Shown here: positions 11,337 through 23,639 of the stretch, one piece after another
How positions within the stretch are numbered: the first letter of the stretch is position 1
Layout of the letters: each line of letters begins with the position of its first letter
Assembly: GCA_963921935.1 (NCBI GenBank)
Contig: OY998175.1
Location: forward strand, 152,449,309-152,513,308
Length of the DNA: 64,000 nt
Origin: Galeruca laticollis
Taxonomy: Eukaryota > Arthropoda > Insecta > Coleoptera > Chrysomelidae
Reading direction: 5' to 3'
Notes under the pieces: model-generated
The model's input: only the letters and a program-made list of their open reading frames with translations
Database searches by the model: none
What the model was told of the DNA's origin: nothing
Program-made: the position numbers and the translations under genes

Positions 11337-12318
11337 AGTAGTCTGCAGATACACCAAAAAGTGCAAATTGTAAAATGCTATTACCAGGATAATTCATATC
11401 GAGAAATAGCAGAAAATTTGTTTATTGCAGCATTTCAAAATACTCAACCAATTACCAAGAGAAGGTGAGAACGGTTATACAATTTTTTGAGGAAGATGGA
11501 TGTGTCACTCCACACAGCATGAAACACGTACACAGAATCGTCAAATCCAACCACAAAAAGGGATATTTTAATCTGTAGAAGTGTGAAAAATAATTCTCTA
11601 CAGTCTCCCACTCATAGCCAAGGATTTTAATGTTGATCCGAAAACAATTCGGACTGTATTAAAAAAATGGCTATCGTAGTTTCAAACTGAAAAAGAGCCA
11701 TGAAATATTTCTAGTCAATCAGTTTCGTAGAATGGAATTTTGTGAAATAGTTATGGCAAAAATACAACTTTTCAAAAAATATTTTGTTCACAGATGAATC
11801 GACTATAGACATAATTCATCCGTTATGTGATATTGGTCTAGGACAAACCTACACAAACACTATAATAGATGAACATTTGATTGGACCGTTTTTATTGACA
11901 ACAATTTAACCAGACAAAAATATTTAAATATGTTGCAAAATCAAATTACACCTGCTCTCATAAAATGAGGTGTTAACTTTAATGATATTTGGTACCAACA
12001 TGGCGGTTGTGCATCGCATTATTATTGATTAGCAATTAATTATTTAAATATATTATTTCCCAATCGGATAATCTCCACGAATGGTAACATTCGATAGCCT
12101 GCTAGATCTCCAGATTTGGCACCCAACGATTTTATTTTCTGGTATTATGCGAAATCGAGAATTTATCGATTACAGGAGAACAGGGTCAATTCTCTGAATG
12201 AACTTAGGGAACAAATTCTACAAGCCTGTATGTAGATAACACCCATGTTCGTCGAGAATTTTATAACCGTTTAGGCTATTTAGTTCAAAACGGTGGATTA
12301 TTCGAACATTTGATTTAA
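11337..12318 (+). pseudogene. Ruined DD41D transposase
   Basis: A decayed relative of the elements at 6842 and 59005. The N-terminal HTH is visible as VQIVKCYYQDNSYREIAEN. The C-terminal motif WYQHGGCASHYY stands where WFQQDGA is expected, so the second catalytic Asp is Gly. SPDLAPNDFIFW follows with 41 residues between the two positions. There are several stops. It ends near 12318. I could not find its terminal repeats. Confidence 0.8.
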
Positions 12319-12424
12319 ATTCATTTAAGCTTAATAAAGAAGTTTTTTTTTATTTTATATTTTTATTATCAGAATATTCAGTTCAATTGAAAATATTTTT
12401 ATTACAATTAAATATATTTAAATA

Positions 12425-12842
12425 TGTTCCTTCACGGTACTAGCTAACGATAAGAAATAATTGCCATTGATGAAATTCTAAACGATTTTCACACCATTTA
12501 CTTGATGAAGAAAAGGGTACTCACCGAATTTGTTCCTGGAGTTTAATTTTCGGGTACCCAAAGTCGGCTGAAGGCGTTTAATGTTTCTGAAAACACAATT
12601 GTTTTCCTTGACTAAGGCTGATGGCGTTTAAGGCTGAAGGCGTTTAATGTTTCTGAATACACAATTATTTTCCTTGACTAACTTCACACATTCAAATTTT
12701 TCTTTTAGTACACACCGAAAAGTCCAGTTCGTCAGCTATTTCACCACGCACCTTGATTGTCGCGCAGTTCGTAGCCCTTTCTTCAAGCCATGGTGTGTAT
12801 TTTGAATTAATATAACCGCGAAAAATAGTTTTTGAACAAACA
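12425..12842 (-). repeat. 3' LTR of the BEL/Pao element
   Basis: 418 bp, TGTTCCTTCACGGTACTAG... to ...CAAACA on the plus strand. It is collinear with 20684-21082, with an internal tandem duplication of a GGCTGAAGGCGTTTAATGTT block that the other LTR lacks. A purine-rich tract (GGAGGCCGG on the minus strand) lies just upstream in the element orientation and may be the polypurine tract. Confidence 0.92.
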
Positions 12843-13003
12843 TACCGGCCTCCAAAACACACGAATTTGAGCTGATTTGTTATGATTAAAGAAAAAGAAA
12901 AGACTGACGACTGAATTTGACGTAAGAATTAAATTTACTAAAGAATAAATGAAAAGAAACAAGAAAAAAAACATTCACATTTAATAGGTAGAAGATAAAC
13001 AAA

Positions 13004-14690
13004 TTAATATTCTTTACGTAAAGGACACAGTTTGATGACTGGCCCTTTGTAAATACCGGCAGCCGTACGAACTGTAGCAACTCGCACTTGACAATCCATG
13101 CCAGGGTGTACATCGACTACCCTCCCGAGTCGCCAATTTAAAGGTTTTTTATTACTGTCATTCGAAATAACGACTAGATCATTGATTTTAACCTCCGAAG
13201 ACGGATTTTTCCATTTATACGTGTGCAAGTATTCGCGCGAGTATTTTTTCCAAAAAATCCGCGTGGAGTCTTTGAATAAGCTGCCATCTCGCGAGTCGAT
13301 TCAGAGAAACTTCCGATAAATCTGGTTCAGGTATATCTGAGTTTAGTGGTTCTAGGGTCAAAAAATGCCCAGGAGTAAGGGGTTGTAGATCATTTGCATC
13401 TGATGAAGAGGGGGAAAGAGGGCGTGAGTTAAGGAGAGCCTCTATACGACATGTTAGTGTGGTCATTTCCATAAGTGTTAGTTTTTGTTCACCTACAACT
13501 CGAACAAAATGAGTTTTAAAACTTGTAACTCCGGCCTCCGCCAGACCGTTAAAATGAGGGATTAAATTCCATCGGATTGAAAGTTTACCTGACGCCTGTT
13601 TTGCGTACTCAAGAAGTTGATTTCGAAATCCGAGAAAGTTACTTTCTTGATCCATGCAACAATCGAGTACTCTATCGCGCTTAGACACGAACCTATAAAG
13701 GTAGCGATGAAACCTTCAGTGGACAATTCCATGGTAACTTCCAAATGCACGCAGTGTGTGGTCGTACAGACACACAGACATACGACTTAAAAAATTTACA
13801 CCCTCGATAACGGTGGGGAATAACGCAAAAGGGTCGACAAAAATATGTAGCCACGCTAGAAAAAGGTTTTAATTGATTGAGAGCTCATAATTGGTGGCTT
13901 TTAAGGTTTAGGATTTGCCCTAAAACAACGAAAACAGTTGGATACGGTTCGTCGAATGGCTCTTTCAGCTGACAATATCCAAAACTGTTGTAAAATTAGA
14001 TGATGTAAGGTTTTAGGTCCTGGATGCAAATATTGACGATGCGTAGATTCAATAATGATGGTTGTTAATCGATGTCTGTTTGGTAGTAAAAGGGGGTGTT
14101 TGGCAGAATAGGATAAAAGATGTGAATTTTGAAGTCTACCTCCCACTCTTATAAGCCCCATTTTGTCAAGAAATGGTGAAAGTTTTCTGAAAGATTTAGG
14201 TATTGATTTGTTTTCAGATAGGGTAGAAAAAAAGCTACAAAAAGCAAGTTTCTTGAACTCGTTTAATAAGAACGAAAAGTGCATTTTTCATTTCCTCGGG
14301 ACTAGGATGTACTAGTTTTTTGAATAAACTTTGGATATCGAGAATGCTAGAGGGTCTTATGTATGAATGATTTTTGAAAATGTTAGTTAGGTGAATTGCA
14401 TTACAACAGATACGCTGAATTTTAGAAAGATGTGACGAAATTCTTTCCAAAAGGCAATCTAGAGAGTTGAGAATGATATTTGCTTTTAAATAAACAGGTG
14501 GCTTTTCTTCCAAATTTTCGCCAATCGTTTTTTGATGACCACAAAAACGAAGGGCCATTCCACCACATTTCATGGGAAATAAGTTGCGAAGGGTATACCC
14601 CCCTAGAAGCTATCTGCTGCGTTTTGGGACGTCGGTATATAATGCCAAAAAGTAGATGGAGGGTTGTAAGTTGGCCATTGCTTTGTAGTT
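13004..14690 (-). pseudogene. BEL/Pao pol 3' part: RNase H tail, integrase, DUF5641
   Basis: Read on the minus strand: WHYIPTSQNAAD and an SRG..P..L motif with MWWNGPSFL (region after RNase H), then FLDKMGLIRVGGRLQNS and KHPLLLPNRH with H..H and CFRCF cysteines (integrase zinc-binding region). The integrase core follows, HLEVTMELSTEGF and FNGLAEAGVTSFKTHFVRVV (normally GLWEAG), and finally LLNSRPL. A DUF5641-like end at 13004-13250 has PLNWRLGRVVDVHPG and VIKLCPL. Frameshifts occur near 13245, 13690 and 14610. Part of the integrase core (13690-13900) is badly decayed, and the usual SDNGTNF motif is replaced by MDQESNF. Confidence 0.9.
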
Positions 14691-15035
14691 GGTTTGCTTA
14701 TTTGCTTGCATGCGCTTGCTTGTCTGCTTGTGGGTAGCTTTCTGCAGTCCAATGGAGAAATGCAACCATCGAGTGTCTGCCTCCTCGTGGCACCGCCGAA
14801 TACGTTAGCACTGTTGATCATCAGTGACAGCAGTGTTGACCAACCAAATGGCACTCCAACGAAACCCAAGCTAAGATATAAGGAACGTGCCGATGGCTGA
14901 ATGGCCGTAGGGTATGCGACCGTGAACGTCCCCCTGGGGGTACCAGGCGACACCCCCTTGCATATAGCCTTTTCCTGGCATGCAGGGCTCTGCCAGGAAT
15001 GACAAACCTTTCCCTAGCGACTCGTGGGATCAAAA

Positions 15036-16152
15036 ATGGATCAAGAAAAAAACAAAAAAAAAACAAAACCGGAAGATGAGCGAGAACGTACACCTCCAAA
15101 TCAAAAGCACCGTCGAGGTAAAAGAGTCTGCGGTGCTGAGGCAAAGAGAAGGAGGAAAGCGAGGCAGCAGGCTGGAGTCTCCACAGACACCACCAGCGCC
15201 ACTCGCCCCTCCCTATCTAAACCTGGCACCAGCGGCCTAAAATACAAGGGCAGCGATGACAGTTCCTCCTCCAAAAGAGGCCAGGAACGCGTCGCCCCTC
15301 ACGAAAAGAAGCGCATCCGCTCCACTACCTCGGAGGAAAACTCTACCCGAGGAAAAAGGATACGGATGGACGCAAATACAAAGAGCTATAGCGAAGCAGC
15401 TACCAGTTATCTACGGGTAGCTATCATAGACAAGGCCGATCCATACGGTAAAATAACTACCGATAATGGAGACCTTGTCAAAAGAAAACTAATGGAGGCT
15501 TTGGACAAAACCCTTATGTCGGCCTCCGGCAGTCAGAAAAAGCCACCTACCTGTAGGTCATGGTCGCACTCTGGCGAAATAATCAGAGTCACTGCGATAA
15601 TGACGAAACGCTAGAGTGGCTAAAGAACACGGTTTCACAACTGAAACCATGGAAGGAAGCTAAGCTCGACGTGGTACACGTCGACAACCTCCCCCAGCTG
15701 ACTAAAGCCACCCTCTGGGTCCCTAGCGAAGCTCACGCTGACCTGGGTGACAAAGAGGATGTGCTGCGCCGGCTGGACAAGCAAAACCCAGACCTTCGGG
15801 TGGATGCATGGTTTTCCTTCCACCACGAAGCGAAGGTCAATCCCAAAGGACACCTTTTCGTCTTTGGTATAAGAGACGAGGAAATGGGAGTCCTAAAAAA
15901 CGATCAATGAGGATGAGCTACGCGTTCACTTCATTGATTGTAAAAACAAAGAAATCTGACCCGGAACGGAGGAGATCGAGTACGGATCCCCCTCTCCCAT
16001 CTGAGGAACCCCAAGGAGCTGTTACTACTGCGGAGACTGTCGAGCCATCCTCCAAGATGGCGACCGATAGTCTCCTGGAGGAACTAACAGCTCTAAGCCA
16101 AGATACAGGCGACGTCAACCCACCTCCAAGTGAGGAAGTGGAGATGGCCTAA
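15036..16152 (+). pseudogene. LINE ORF1, DUF4780-like, frameshifted
   Basis: From ATG at 15036. A long Lys/Arg/Ser-rich N-terminus of about 120 residues suits an RNA-binding ORF1 protein. A DUF4780-like domain follows: YLRVAIIDKADPYGKI, then (after a frameshift near 15598) ETLEWLKNTVSQLKPW, LPQLTKATLWVP and LDKQNPDLRVDAWF. A further frameshift near 15890 shifts the reading to the Pro/Glu-rich end that stops at 16152. No intact zinc knuckle was seen. Confidence 0.8.
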
Positions 16153-16190
16153 AAAGTAATCATAAACCATCTCACCACCATCAAGCAGAG

Positions 16191-19100
16191 ATGGACAATG
16201 AAAAGGTAAGATTTATTCAGTGTAACCTTCAACACAAAAAAGTGGCTTCGGCAACTTTATGCCGCCACTTGGATGTGATGCAGGATACAATAGCACTTAT
16301 CCAAGAACCCTGGATAAGACAAACTAAAATCATGGGTCTAAATAATCCAAAAGGTTTAATTTTCAGCTTCCCAAGCAATCGGCAACCTAGGACGGCCATA
16401 TATGTCCCTAGGAATTTTAAGACCTACCCACTGACGCATTTTTCGTCCTCCGACCTAACGGTAGTGAAGGTTGAATATGCACAGAAATGTCAAAAAAAGT
16501 GTTAATACTGGCATCCGCATACCTCCCCTCAGACGCAGCTAAACCACCACCAACTAAGGAGCTGGAGGAACTTGTGGAACACTGTCTCACCCAAAAGCTT
16601 GAACTGGTAATAGGCTGCGATTCAAACTCTCACCATGTAAGCTGGGGCAGCAAAGATATTAACACTATAGGTAAGTCTTTTTATGATTACATAGCTAACA
16701 AGAATCTCTATATTCTAAATAGAGGTACTGAACCAAATTTTATTAACTCGTAGTCAAACGCTATCTACTATAAACACTTCGAATATAATCTCCGGCTGGC
16801 ATGTATCTGACGATATTTCAATGTCGGACCACCGCTGGATAAAATTCGAAATAAAACTAGCGCTCACAACCTCTACAATGACTCCCGACCCCAGGAAAAC
16901 GGATAGGACAAAATATGTCTACTGTTTGAAAGGGGATCTGCGAGGAGTCGAGGATCTGCTGCCCAACAATAAAGGAGATTTGGAAATTTATTCTAAAACC
17001 ATCCAAAACTCCATAATTAATGCCTATAAGATGTCTTGCCCACTCAGGCGGGTCGATCTTGATGAATCCTCCACTCCGTGGTGGTGCCATGAGATTGACC
17101 AACTCAGGGGGACGGCGAGGAAATCCTTTAATAAGGCTAAAAGAACCAGACTCGATGAGGATTGGAACTTATACAAGTCTCACCTCAAGGAGTATAAAAA
17201 AGTCATCAGACAAAAACAAAGAGAAGCATGGAGAATCTATTGCGAGGAAATCGAGGATTTCCCCCAAGCAGCTAGACTCCAAAAAGCCCTCTCAAAAGAT
17301 CCCCACCGTCATATCGGTATACTAACCACAGAGGATGGCACAAAAACTGCCAACCTAAAGGAAAGCCTTCAATTATTGATGTCAACTCACTTCCCGGACT
17401 CCAAAATCACATATTCGGCAGCCTGGGAGGATGAGAAGAATCATCACCCGACTGGCGTATATCACGACAGATCGTCAACTCGGACAGACTGAGGTGGGCC
17501 ATCTCAGGGTTCTCCCCCTTTAAATCACCGGGAACAGACGGAATTTATCCAGCCCTACTTCAGTGCGGCCTGGATGACCTAATGCCGCACCTGGTAGGAA
17601 TCCTCAGATCCTCACTGGCACTGAGGTATATTTCAAAATGTTGGAGAGAAGTCAAAGTCGTGTTCATACCAAAACCCGGAAGAATGGACCATTCCATCCC
17701 AAAAGCATATCGACCCATTAGACTCGCATCGTTTTCAATGAAGATTTTGGAGAGGCTGTGCTAACGATACATAAGAGATGTGGTGATAACACGAAATCCA
17801 CTGCATCCAAATCAACATGCATACACTCCAGGGAAATTCACCGATTCGGCTCTTCATCTCGTAGCAAGCCGCATCGAGAGATCGTTGGAAAATAAGGAGT
17901 CCAGCCTGGGTGTATTCATAGACACAGAAGGAGCATTTGATAGTACCACTTTTCCTAAAATAGCAAATCCACTTTCCAACAAAAATATCCCCCAAACCAT
18001 AAATGGCTGGATATATCATGCTCTCAAAAAGAGCGATAAAAATCAGTGTGGATGATGTAACCATCAGAGGCTTGGTTGTAAAAGGTTGTCCACAGGGAGG
18101 GGTGCTCTCGCCACTACTGTGGAACATGGTATTAGACTCCTTGGTCAACCACCTCAACGAAAGCAACTTCTACACAATAGCATACGCAGATGACTTAGTG
18201 ATTCTGCTAACAGGAAGATTCGAGGAGACACTGCTCTTTAATGCAAGAGGCCCTCAATATCATAGAACAATGGTGCAGAGACCATTCGCTGTCAATAAAT
18301 CCAAAAAAGATGAAGATGGTTCTTTTCACGAAAAAAAGGAAGCATGCAAAACATCAAGCCCCAAAGCTCCTAGATACCAAACTTAATTTCTCTTTAGAGG
18401 TGAAATATTTAGGGGTCACCTTTGACAATAAGTTAACGTGGAACTCTCACTTAGAAAACAGAGTTTAAAAGCATATATTTCTTATGAGCTGTGTCGTAGA
18501 ACCATCGGCCGCACCTGGGGAATGTCACCTAGGGTTGCTGCCTGGATATACACTGCCATCATCAGACCTATGCTAACGTACGGCGAGATTGCCTGGGGAG
18601 CTAAAGCAAACCAGCTGACAGTTGTCCGTAAACTGGATCAAATCCAAAGAACAGCATGCCTCAACACTACAGGAGGCATGAGAACCACACCAACAAGAGC
18701 TATGGAGGTAATCTTCGGTCTCACTACCCTTGACATATACATCAAGGAGGTTGTTTTGATGACCATGATACGTCTACGCTCTACCGGTATACAACCTGAT
18801 GTAGGATCCGGTAAACTGAGACGTAACTTGTGGCATGAGGCCCCCAGGGAGGTCCCACTGCTGCAGGCCAATACGGACTCGATTCCACCGCGATATGCCT
18901 TCTACAGGCCCTACAAGGTAATCTTTAAAAACAACGAACAAGACCCAACGGAAGAAGACGCAATCCGCATCTTCACGTCTAAATCAAATGTGGGCTCAGG
19001 ATGTGGAATTTTCTCCAGACCCCCGAATCTAAACATAAAATGGACAATGGGCTGCAATGCAAGTGTTGCTCAAACAGAGCTCACTGCTATCTGCATCGCT

Positions 19101-19240
19101 GCAAAAGAGATTACCAAAAGGAAAGCGACAGGTAATAACATATACATCCTTACCGACAGTAGACAAACACTACTAGCCCTGAACAGACCACGTATCACAT
19201 CAGGCTTAGTACTAGATGTGATTTTGGATGGGATTCTAAG
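16191..19240 (+). pseudogene. LINE ORF2: endonuclease, RT, truncated RNase H
   Basis: Starts MDNEKVRFIQCNLQHKK at 16191. AP-endonuclease motifs: QCNLQ, ALIQEPW, VIGCDSNSHHVSWGS and MSDHRWIKF. The reverse transcriptase starts near 17510 (SPGTDGIYP), then VVFIPKPG, AYRPIRL, GVFIDTEGAFD, GCPQGGVLSPLLWN, and the catalytic YADDLVIL at about 18183-18206 is intact. RNase H-like SGCGIF, TELTAI and LTDSRQTLLAL are present, but the domain is cut off near 19240. Frameshifts near 16495, 16750, 17490, 18045, 18240 and 18460, plus stops, make it nonfunctional. Confidence 0.87.
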
Positions 19241-19428
19241 ACCTTACATTTATTTTCTAAAAATTGAAAAAGCGATTGGTAAGTGGGAATTTCGGTTACA
19301 ATATTTGACATTTCAAAACTAGAACGAGTAGGTATGTCTAGTTTTTCCAAAATAATAAAAAACAACAAAAAATCCCAACTTTCGACATCAAATTAAACTT
19401 GCAAAGATTCTGAAAAAGTATCGATTAA

Positions 19429-19987
19429 TTATCGCAAGTCCTTGGCTGTATCGGTTTTCAAGGTGACCTTGAAAATCGCACAAAGAGCAGTGCTGGCGAT
19501 ATCTCGTTTGTTTTGATAACGTTTTACCAGTTTTTCAAAGGCAATCTTATAATTTTGATCCGAAAGACTGATTCCTGAAATCAATCTTAAGGGCTCGCCC
19601 TGAAGATAAGAAAATAAATATTGCAGTTCACGACCGTCACTGATGTTCAAAGGAGGATGGTTGGTATGGACATATGGTCCAGAAAATGTATTGCTGGGGG
19701 TAGGAAAAAGTTTAGTATAAACACCTTTGCATGAATAATAAAACTTCCTAGTATCGGAAAAGATTTTGTATTGAGCTGCAAATTGGACATCGTCGTTCTC
19801 ACCAATCTCCATGACAACGTCATTGTGAAGTTCTCCAAATTTCTCAAAATTACCCTCGAGATCCAAATACCTTACTCTAAACTCCTCTTTTGAATTTGTC
19901 CGCTTGAGCGCTTTGTGACAACGTATAACACGCAGTTATAGCGCTTGCAAATCGATTACGTTTTTGAATTGCTTTTTTAAGCGACAT
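19429..19987 (-). pseudogene. BEL/Pao gag N-terminal half
   Basis: Read on the minus strand from ATG at 19985-19987 (MSLKKAIQKRNRF...). A frameshift in an A-rich run near 19890 leads into YLDLEGNFEKFGELHNDVV, then a DUF1759-like part with LQYLFSYLQGEPLRLISG and VKRYQNKRD. It ends abruptly at about 19429, where the nested LINE/deletion junction begins. It would form the particle in an intact element. Truncated and inactive. Confidence 0.85.
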
Positions 19988-20660
19988 GATTTTGATTTGA
20001 CTCTGATCTAGTGTTATTATCCAATTAAATCTGATATGATTTTGATGAAGTTGTCGATTTTATTTTATTAAACTTAATTAATTTAATTTGATTGGATTTG
20101 ACGAAATTGTCTATTATTATTCAATTAAATATATTAAATTTGGATTGATATATAATGGAGCTTAATTAAATTTACTTGATTTGATTTTGATGAAAATGTC
20201 GATTTGACTATTAGTGTTACGCTACTGTGACGATATGTCGCAATACGTACACAAATTTTGATTTGATATGATATGATGATTTTATTATGACGAATTTTCG
20301 ATTTTATTATTAGTATTACACTGTGACAATTTTGTCGAAATACGTATAATACCAATTTGTTGATATTGATAAATATTAGTATTAAACACCGGTAGACGAT
20401 TGCCGAAATCTTAGAGTTCAAAAACTAACATTTATTTAGAAAGTTGGTAAACAAACAAGCTAAATAGTCTATACGCCTTTTTATTGTCCGTTTTGATATC
20501 GGATCTGTTTACACTGTTTCCTTGACGACGTACGGCGCGCGCTACTATGGGCGTTCCCTGGCAAGAACAACTGGATATGGATAATGAAGTACCCGTTATT
20601 AATGGCTGCCGGACGATATCTTTGTATGCTATAAATTAATTATTTTTAAAATAAATTATC
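19988..20660 (-). repeat. BEL/Pao leader with degenerate tandem repeats
   Basis: Between the primer site and gag. Repeated phrases include TGATTTTGATGAA.TTGTCGA and ATTAGT.TTAC.CTGTGAC followed by AATACGTA, at irregular intervals through 19985-20360. No gene seen. Confidence 0.65.
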
Positions 20661-20681
20661 TCAAATCCGCTCGTAGGACCA
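20661..20681 (-). other. Primer binding site, tRNA-Tyr-like
   Basis: Two bases inside the 5' LTR. On the minus strand it reads TGGTCCTACGAGCGGATTTG (then A). The known insect tRNA-Tyr 3' end predicts TGGTCCTTCGAGCCGGATTT. One mismatch and one missing base separate them. The tRNA sequence is from memory, so the match should be recomputed. Confidence 0.75.
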
Positions 20682-20683
20682 TC

Positions 20684-21082
20684 TGTTCGTTTACGGTACT
20701 AGTTGACGATAAAAAGACAAATAGAACGTGGACTATTCTGTACCGCGAAGATTTTGAATTAGTTATTGAATAATTGCTATTGATAAGATTCTAAACTATT
20801 TTCACATAATTTACTTGATGAAGAAAAGGGTACTCTCGAGTTTCACTTTCGGGTACCCAAAGTCGGCTGAAGGCGTTTAATGTTTCTGAATATACAATTG
20901 TTTTCCTTGGCTAACTTCACACATTCAAATTTTTCTTTTAGTACACACCGAAAAGTTCAGTTCGTCAGCCATTTCATCACGCACCTTGCTTGTCGCGCCT
21001 GCGCGCAGTTCGTAACCCTTTCTTCAAGCCATGGTGTGTGCTTTGAATTAATATAACCGCGAAAAATAGTTTGTGACAAACA
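20684..21082 (-). repeat. 5' LTR of the BEL/Pao element
   Basis: 399 bp, plus strand TGTTCGTTTACGGTACTAG... to ...ACAAACA. It pairs with 12425-12842. Differences include an insertion near 20715-20755 and the lack of the short internal duplication seen in the other LTR, so the insertion is not very recent. Confidence 0.92.
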
Positions 21083-23465
21083 AAATATCTACTTCGAAAG
21101 CATTTTTAATTCGTACTGTGTGTATTTACCCAAAGAATTCGTTTCTCATTTGAAAACAAACATAACAGTAAACGAAAAACAAATTACAAAAAATCCAAAC
21201 ACTGACTTCGACGATCTCTTTCTCGTTGCCGAATCTCAAAAAAGTAAAGTTTTTAACAATTTTCATACTGAAAAGACTAAAGCAATTATCAGCAGTACAA
21301 TACATTTTTCAACACTACATCGGATTAATCAATTTGATATGTTGTTACAACCTCTCGAATTATCATAACTAAAAATTTCTTATAAACATTCCCTGGTAAA
21401 ACAAATGGGTATGTACAAAAGAATCTAACTCTCCTACTTAAAACTGTAATAACAAATAAAGGTGCTTTATTTCACTTCTTCACAAACAATAGTCCAGTCA
21501 AATTGTCGCTCAAAATAGGTGAAATAAAAATTAAATTATGTAGTTTCGGATCGATAGGGGGTTGTATTCTGAGCAAAAATTTCAATTTGCGGTGTTTTCC
21601 GAATGTCAGCTGAACCCCTCGCTAAAAACGCGTTTAATTTGATATCTCGACAACGCTTAGTGTTAGGCAAAAAATTGTAGAGACCTTCTCTTCTAAATTA
21701 AATGTACTAACTTTCTTATCCGAAACTTTTCTTAACATCAATATTTTTCAAGGCATTACTTCCGAAAGCAAAAATTGTCCTTGTTTTTTCTCCCTATTTT
21801 TAATTTCTCACCATTTCCTCCTCAACCGTCCACTTTTATGAAATTTTCTCGGTTATAAAAATTGTAGATATTTTAATTACGAACTACTTTTTTCTCTTCC
21901 ACCAATGCCTTCGGAGTTAAAGATTACTTTACCGAGCGAAATCCGAGCCAGTGTCGTAATTTATTTTTAACATAAGAAGGGGCCGGGGTAAAGGGAAGTA
22001 AAAGTGAGCATAAGCATGTTTTGCTCAGTGATTTGTATAAATTGCAAAGTGAACTATTGTTCGAATGTCGCTAATAGTTTAGACGCAAAGGACGAGGACA
22101 ATGTATGCCCCGATACTGTCAGTTCCCCTAGTGATACAAACGAATTACATCCATCCCCCTTGGGTGCTTAATTTTCCAAACTTTACACAGTATTTTTTAT
22201 CAATAAATGTGTGGAAGTTTTCATTATTCATTTGCGTCTTTTTTTCTAATTCTTACTCACATTATTATCCCATTGAATGCCATAAAAAATACACAAATTG
22301 TTGAAATACAATATTTAAATGATTCCAAAGAACACATAATTTAATGTTTTTTAATTTCATATTTTGACTGAACTACAGGTACAACATTAAGTGTTCCATA
22401 TCTTTAGTTACAATACACATTGTATAATATGATACTGCTTTCGTATGTTATGATATTCTGTTAACAAAAAGAGTGATACACTGAATATACTTGTTTCTTT
22501 CTAACACTTGTCAGTTATGAACCGTGTTAATTTGCACGTGACCAAAGAATAATCCTAGTACTGTATAATAGCGCGAGCATGAGGCAATATATCCACAACA
22601 TACATGTGTTAATATTTAGAAGAAGCTCCGTTTTCAGCGTGTCAGAAAAGACAATGGCAATATGTCCGCTTTGATAGGAAGCGATATCCACCGAATTAGG
22701 CTCGATTTTTAAGGGAACACTTTTAAACCACAGTTCACAGTGCTAGGCATCTATAACCTGTTTTTTTAAGTCCGAAATATTAGGGTTCTGCAGTTCAAAA
22801 ATCTACCCATAAAACCGACTGAGGATTAACGTGATTGTAATGTTTTCACATTTTCCTTGAGGTGACTCGGACTTACTTGATACTAGATATCTAGAAACGG
22901 ATAGATTTATAGATATAGGTTCCCTTTTCGTTTGCATTAAAATTAATTAGTATAATGGGTTCAGAGGATGAGAATGATAGCAATATTGCTATGGAAAAAC
23001 CAGATAACGGGTCAAGGGGTTTCAGGACGCTTATTTTCGAGTTAAAGAGAAGGGAACGTTCACCAGAGAACATTCTCTTATTAATTTCTCGTAGGCACAA
23101 GCCCTGGAAAATATTCGAATTTTTGAATGCATGAGAATACGAGTTTTGTGGTGTTGCTAAATTTCGTTGAAACTTTGAACCAATGGCAAAATTAGAGCCC
23201 AGATCAAATTGCATCATTCGTGACATTAATTTGTGTTTTCACTGTCATGTGAAACAAAATAATTTTAAAGTGGTGAATTATAATGGAACCTTCAAAAAGG
23301 AACGGCTCAAAAAGAACTAATGATAGAATTATTAATGAAGCATGAGGAACTAGGATCTGTCAGTAAATATGTTAGACCCGATTATTTCTTTGTAGCCTTC
23401 TATAACCAAAGAATCCTAAAGCAGACCTTCAATAATTCTAAAGTTAACATGTTGATATGATAGCA
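21083..23465. other. No gene seen; holds one dispersed repeat copy
   Basis: AT-rich. 22380-22520 is the inverted partner of 8396-8545. Open frames at 21120-21368, 22101-22304 and 22891-23226 have no recognisable domain, and I do not call them genes. 22955-23125 (plus strand) starts MGSEDENDSN and could be a decayed exon, but I cannot place it. Confidence 0.55.
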
Positions 23466-23639
23466 TTAACCCATTAGTCCCCAAGGTCAGAAAAAAAACT
23501 ATATTGATGTTTTCACTGTATTTTATTACTAAACATATATCAAAATAACTGTAAAAAAATTAGAAGTTTTTTAGATTTTTTACAACAAAATGTTGCGTTT
23601 AAGCAACGTTGGGATTTTCGCACAACAAAATCATTGTTG

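Larger units (their letters stand above)
14740..19330 (+). mobile_element. LOA/R1-group LINE inside BEL/Pao
   Basis: A two-ORF LINE opposite in sense to the host BEL element. Its 5' leader contains GCATGCAGGGCTCTGCC near 14978 and a CTCGTGGG box just before ORF1. A very similar leader stands in front of ORF1 of the LINE at 39178, so the two are relatives. ORF1 has a DUF4780-like domain. ORF2 has endonuclease, reverse transcriptase and RNase H. The 3' end is lost inside RNase H. The exact left edge (14690-14750) is not clear, and 19240-19430 is unexplained junction sequence. Confidence 0.85.
12425..21082 (-). mobile_element. BEL/Pao LTR retrotransposon with nested LINE
   Basis: The element is bounded by two direct LTRs starting TG and ending CA on the plus strand and by a perfect 5-bp target duplication AAATA (12420-12424 and 21083-21087). 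On the minus strand the order is 5' LTR, primer site, gag, (LINE insertion), end of RNase H region, integrase, DUF5641, 3' LTR. Protease, reverse transcriptase and most of RNase H are missing. The LINE at about 14740-19330 occupies that place, and it lacks its own 3' end, so a deletion after LINE insertion is the simplest explanation. Confidence 0.93.

Noticed and set aside
14603..14953. Minus-strand frame read as one protein
   Set aside because: Its C-terminal part is BEL pol, but the N-terminal part is the antisense of the LINE leader, so it is a chimera across an insertion junction.
20661..20681. tRNA gene
   Set aside because: Only the 3' end of a tRNA is matched, and it lies two bases from the LTR. 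This is a primer binding site.
12434..21080. The 0.4 kb direct repeats as a segmental duplication
   Set aside because: TG...CA ends, the AAATA duplication, the adjacent primer site and gag/pol remnants between them identify LTRs.
21120..21368. 82-codon frame next to the BEL 5' LTR
   Set aside because: No recognisable domain, low complexity and no flanking element. I could not support it as a gene or TE piece.
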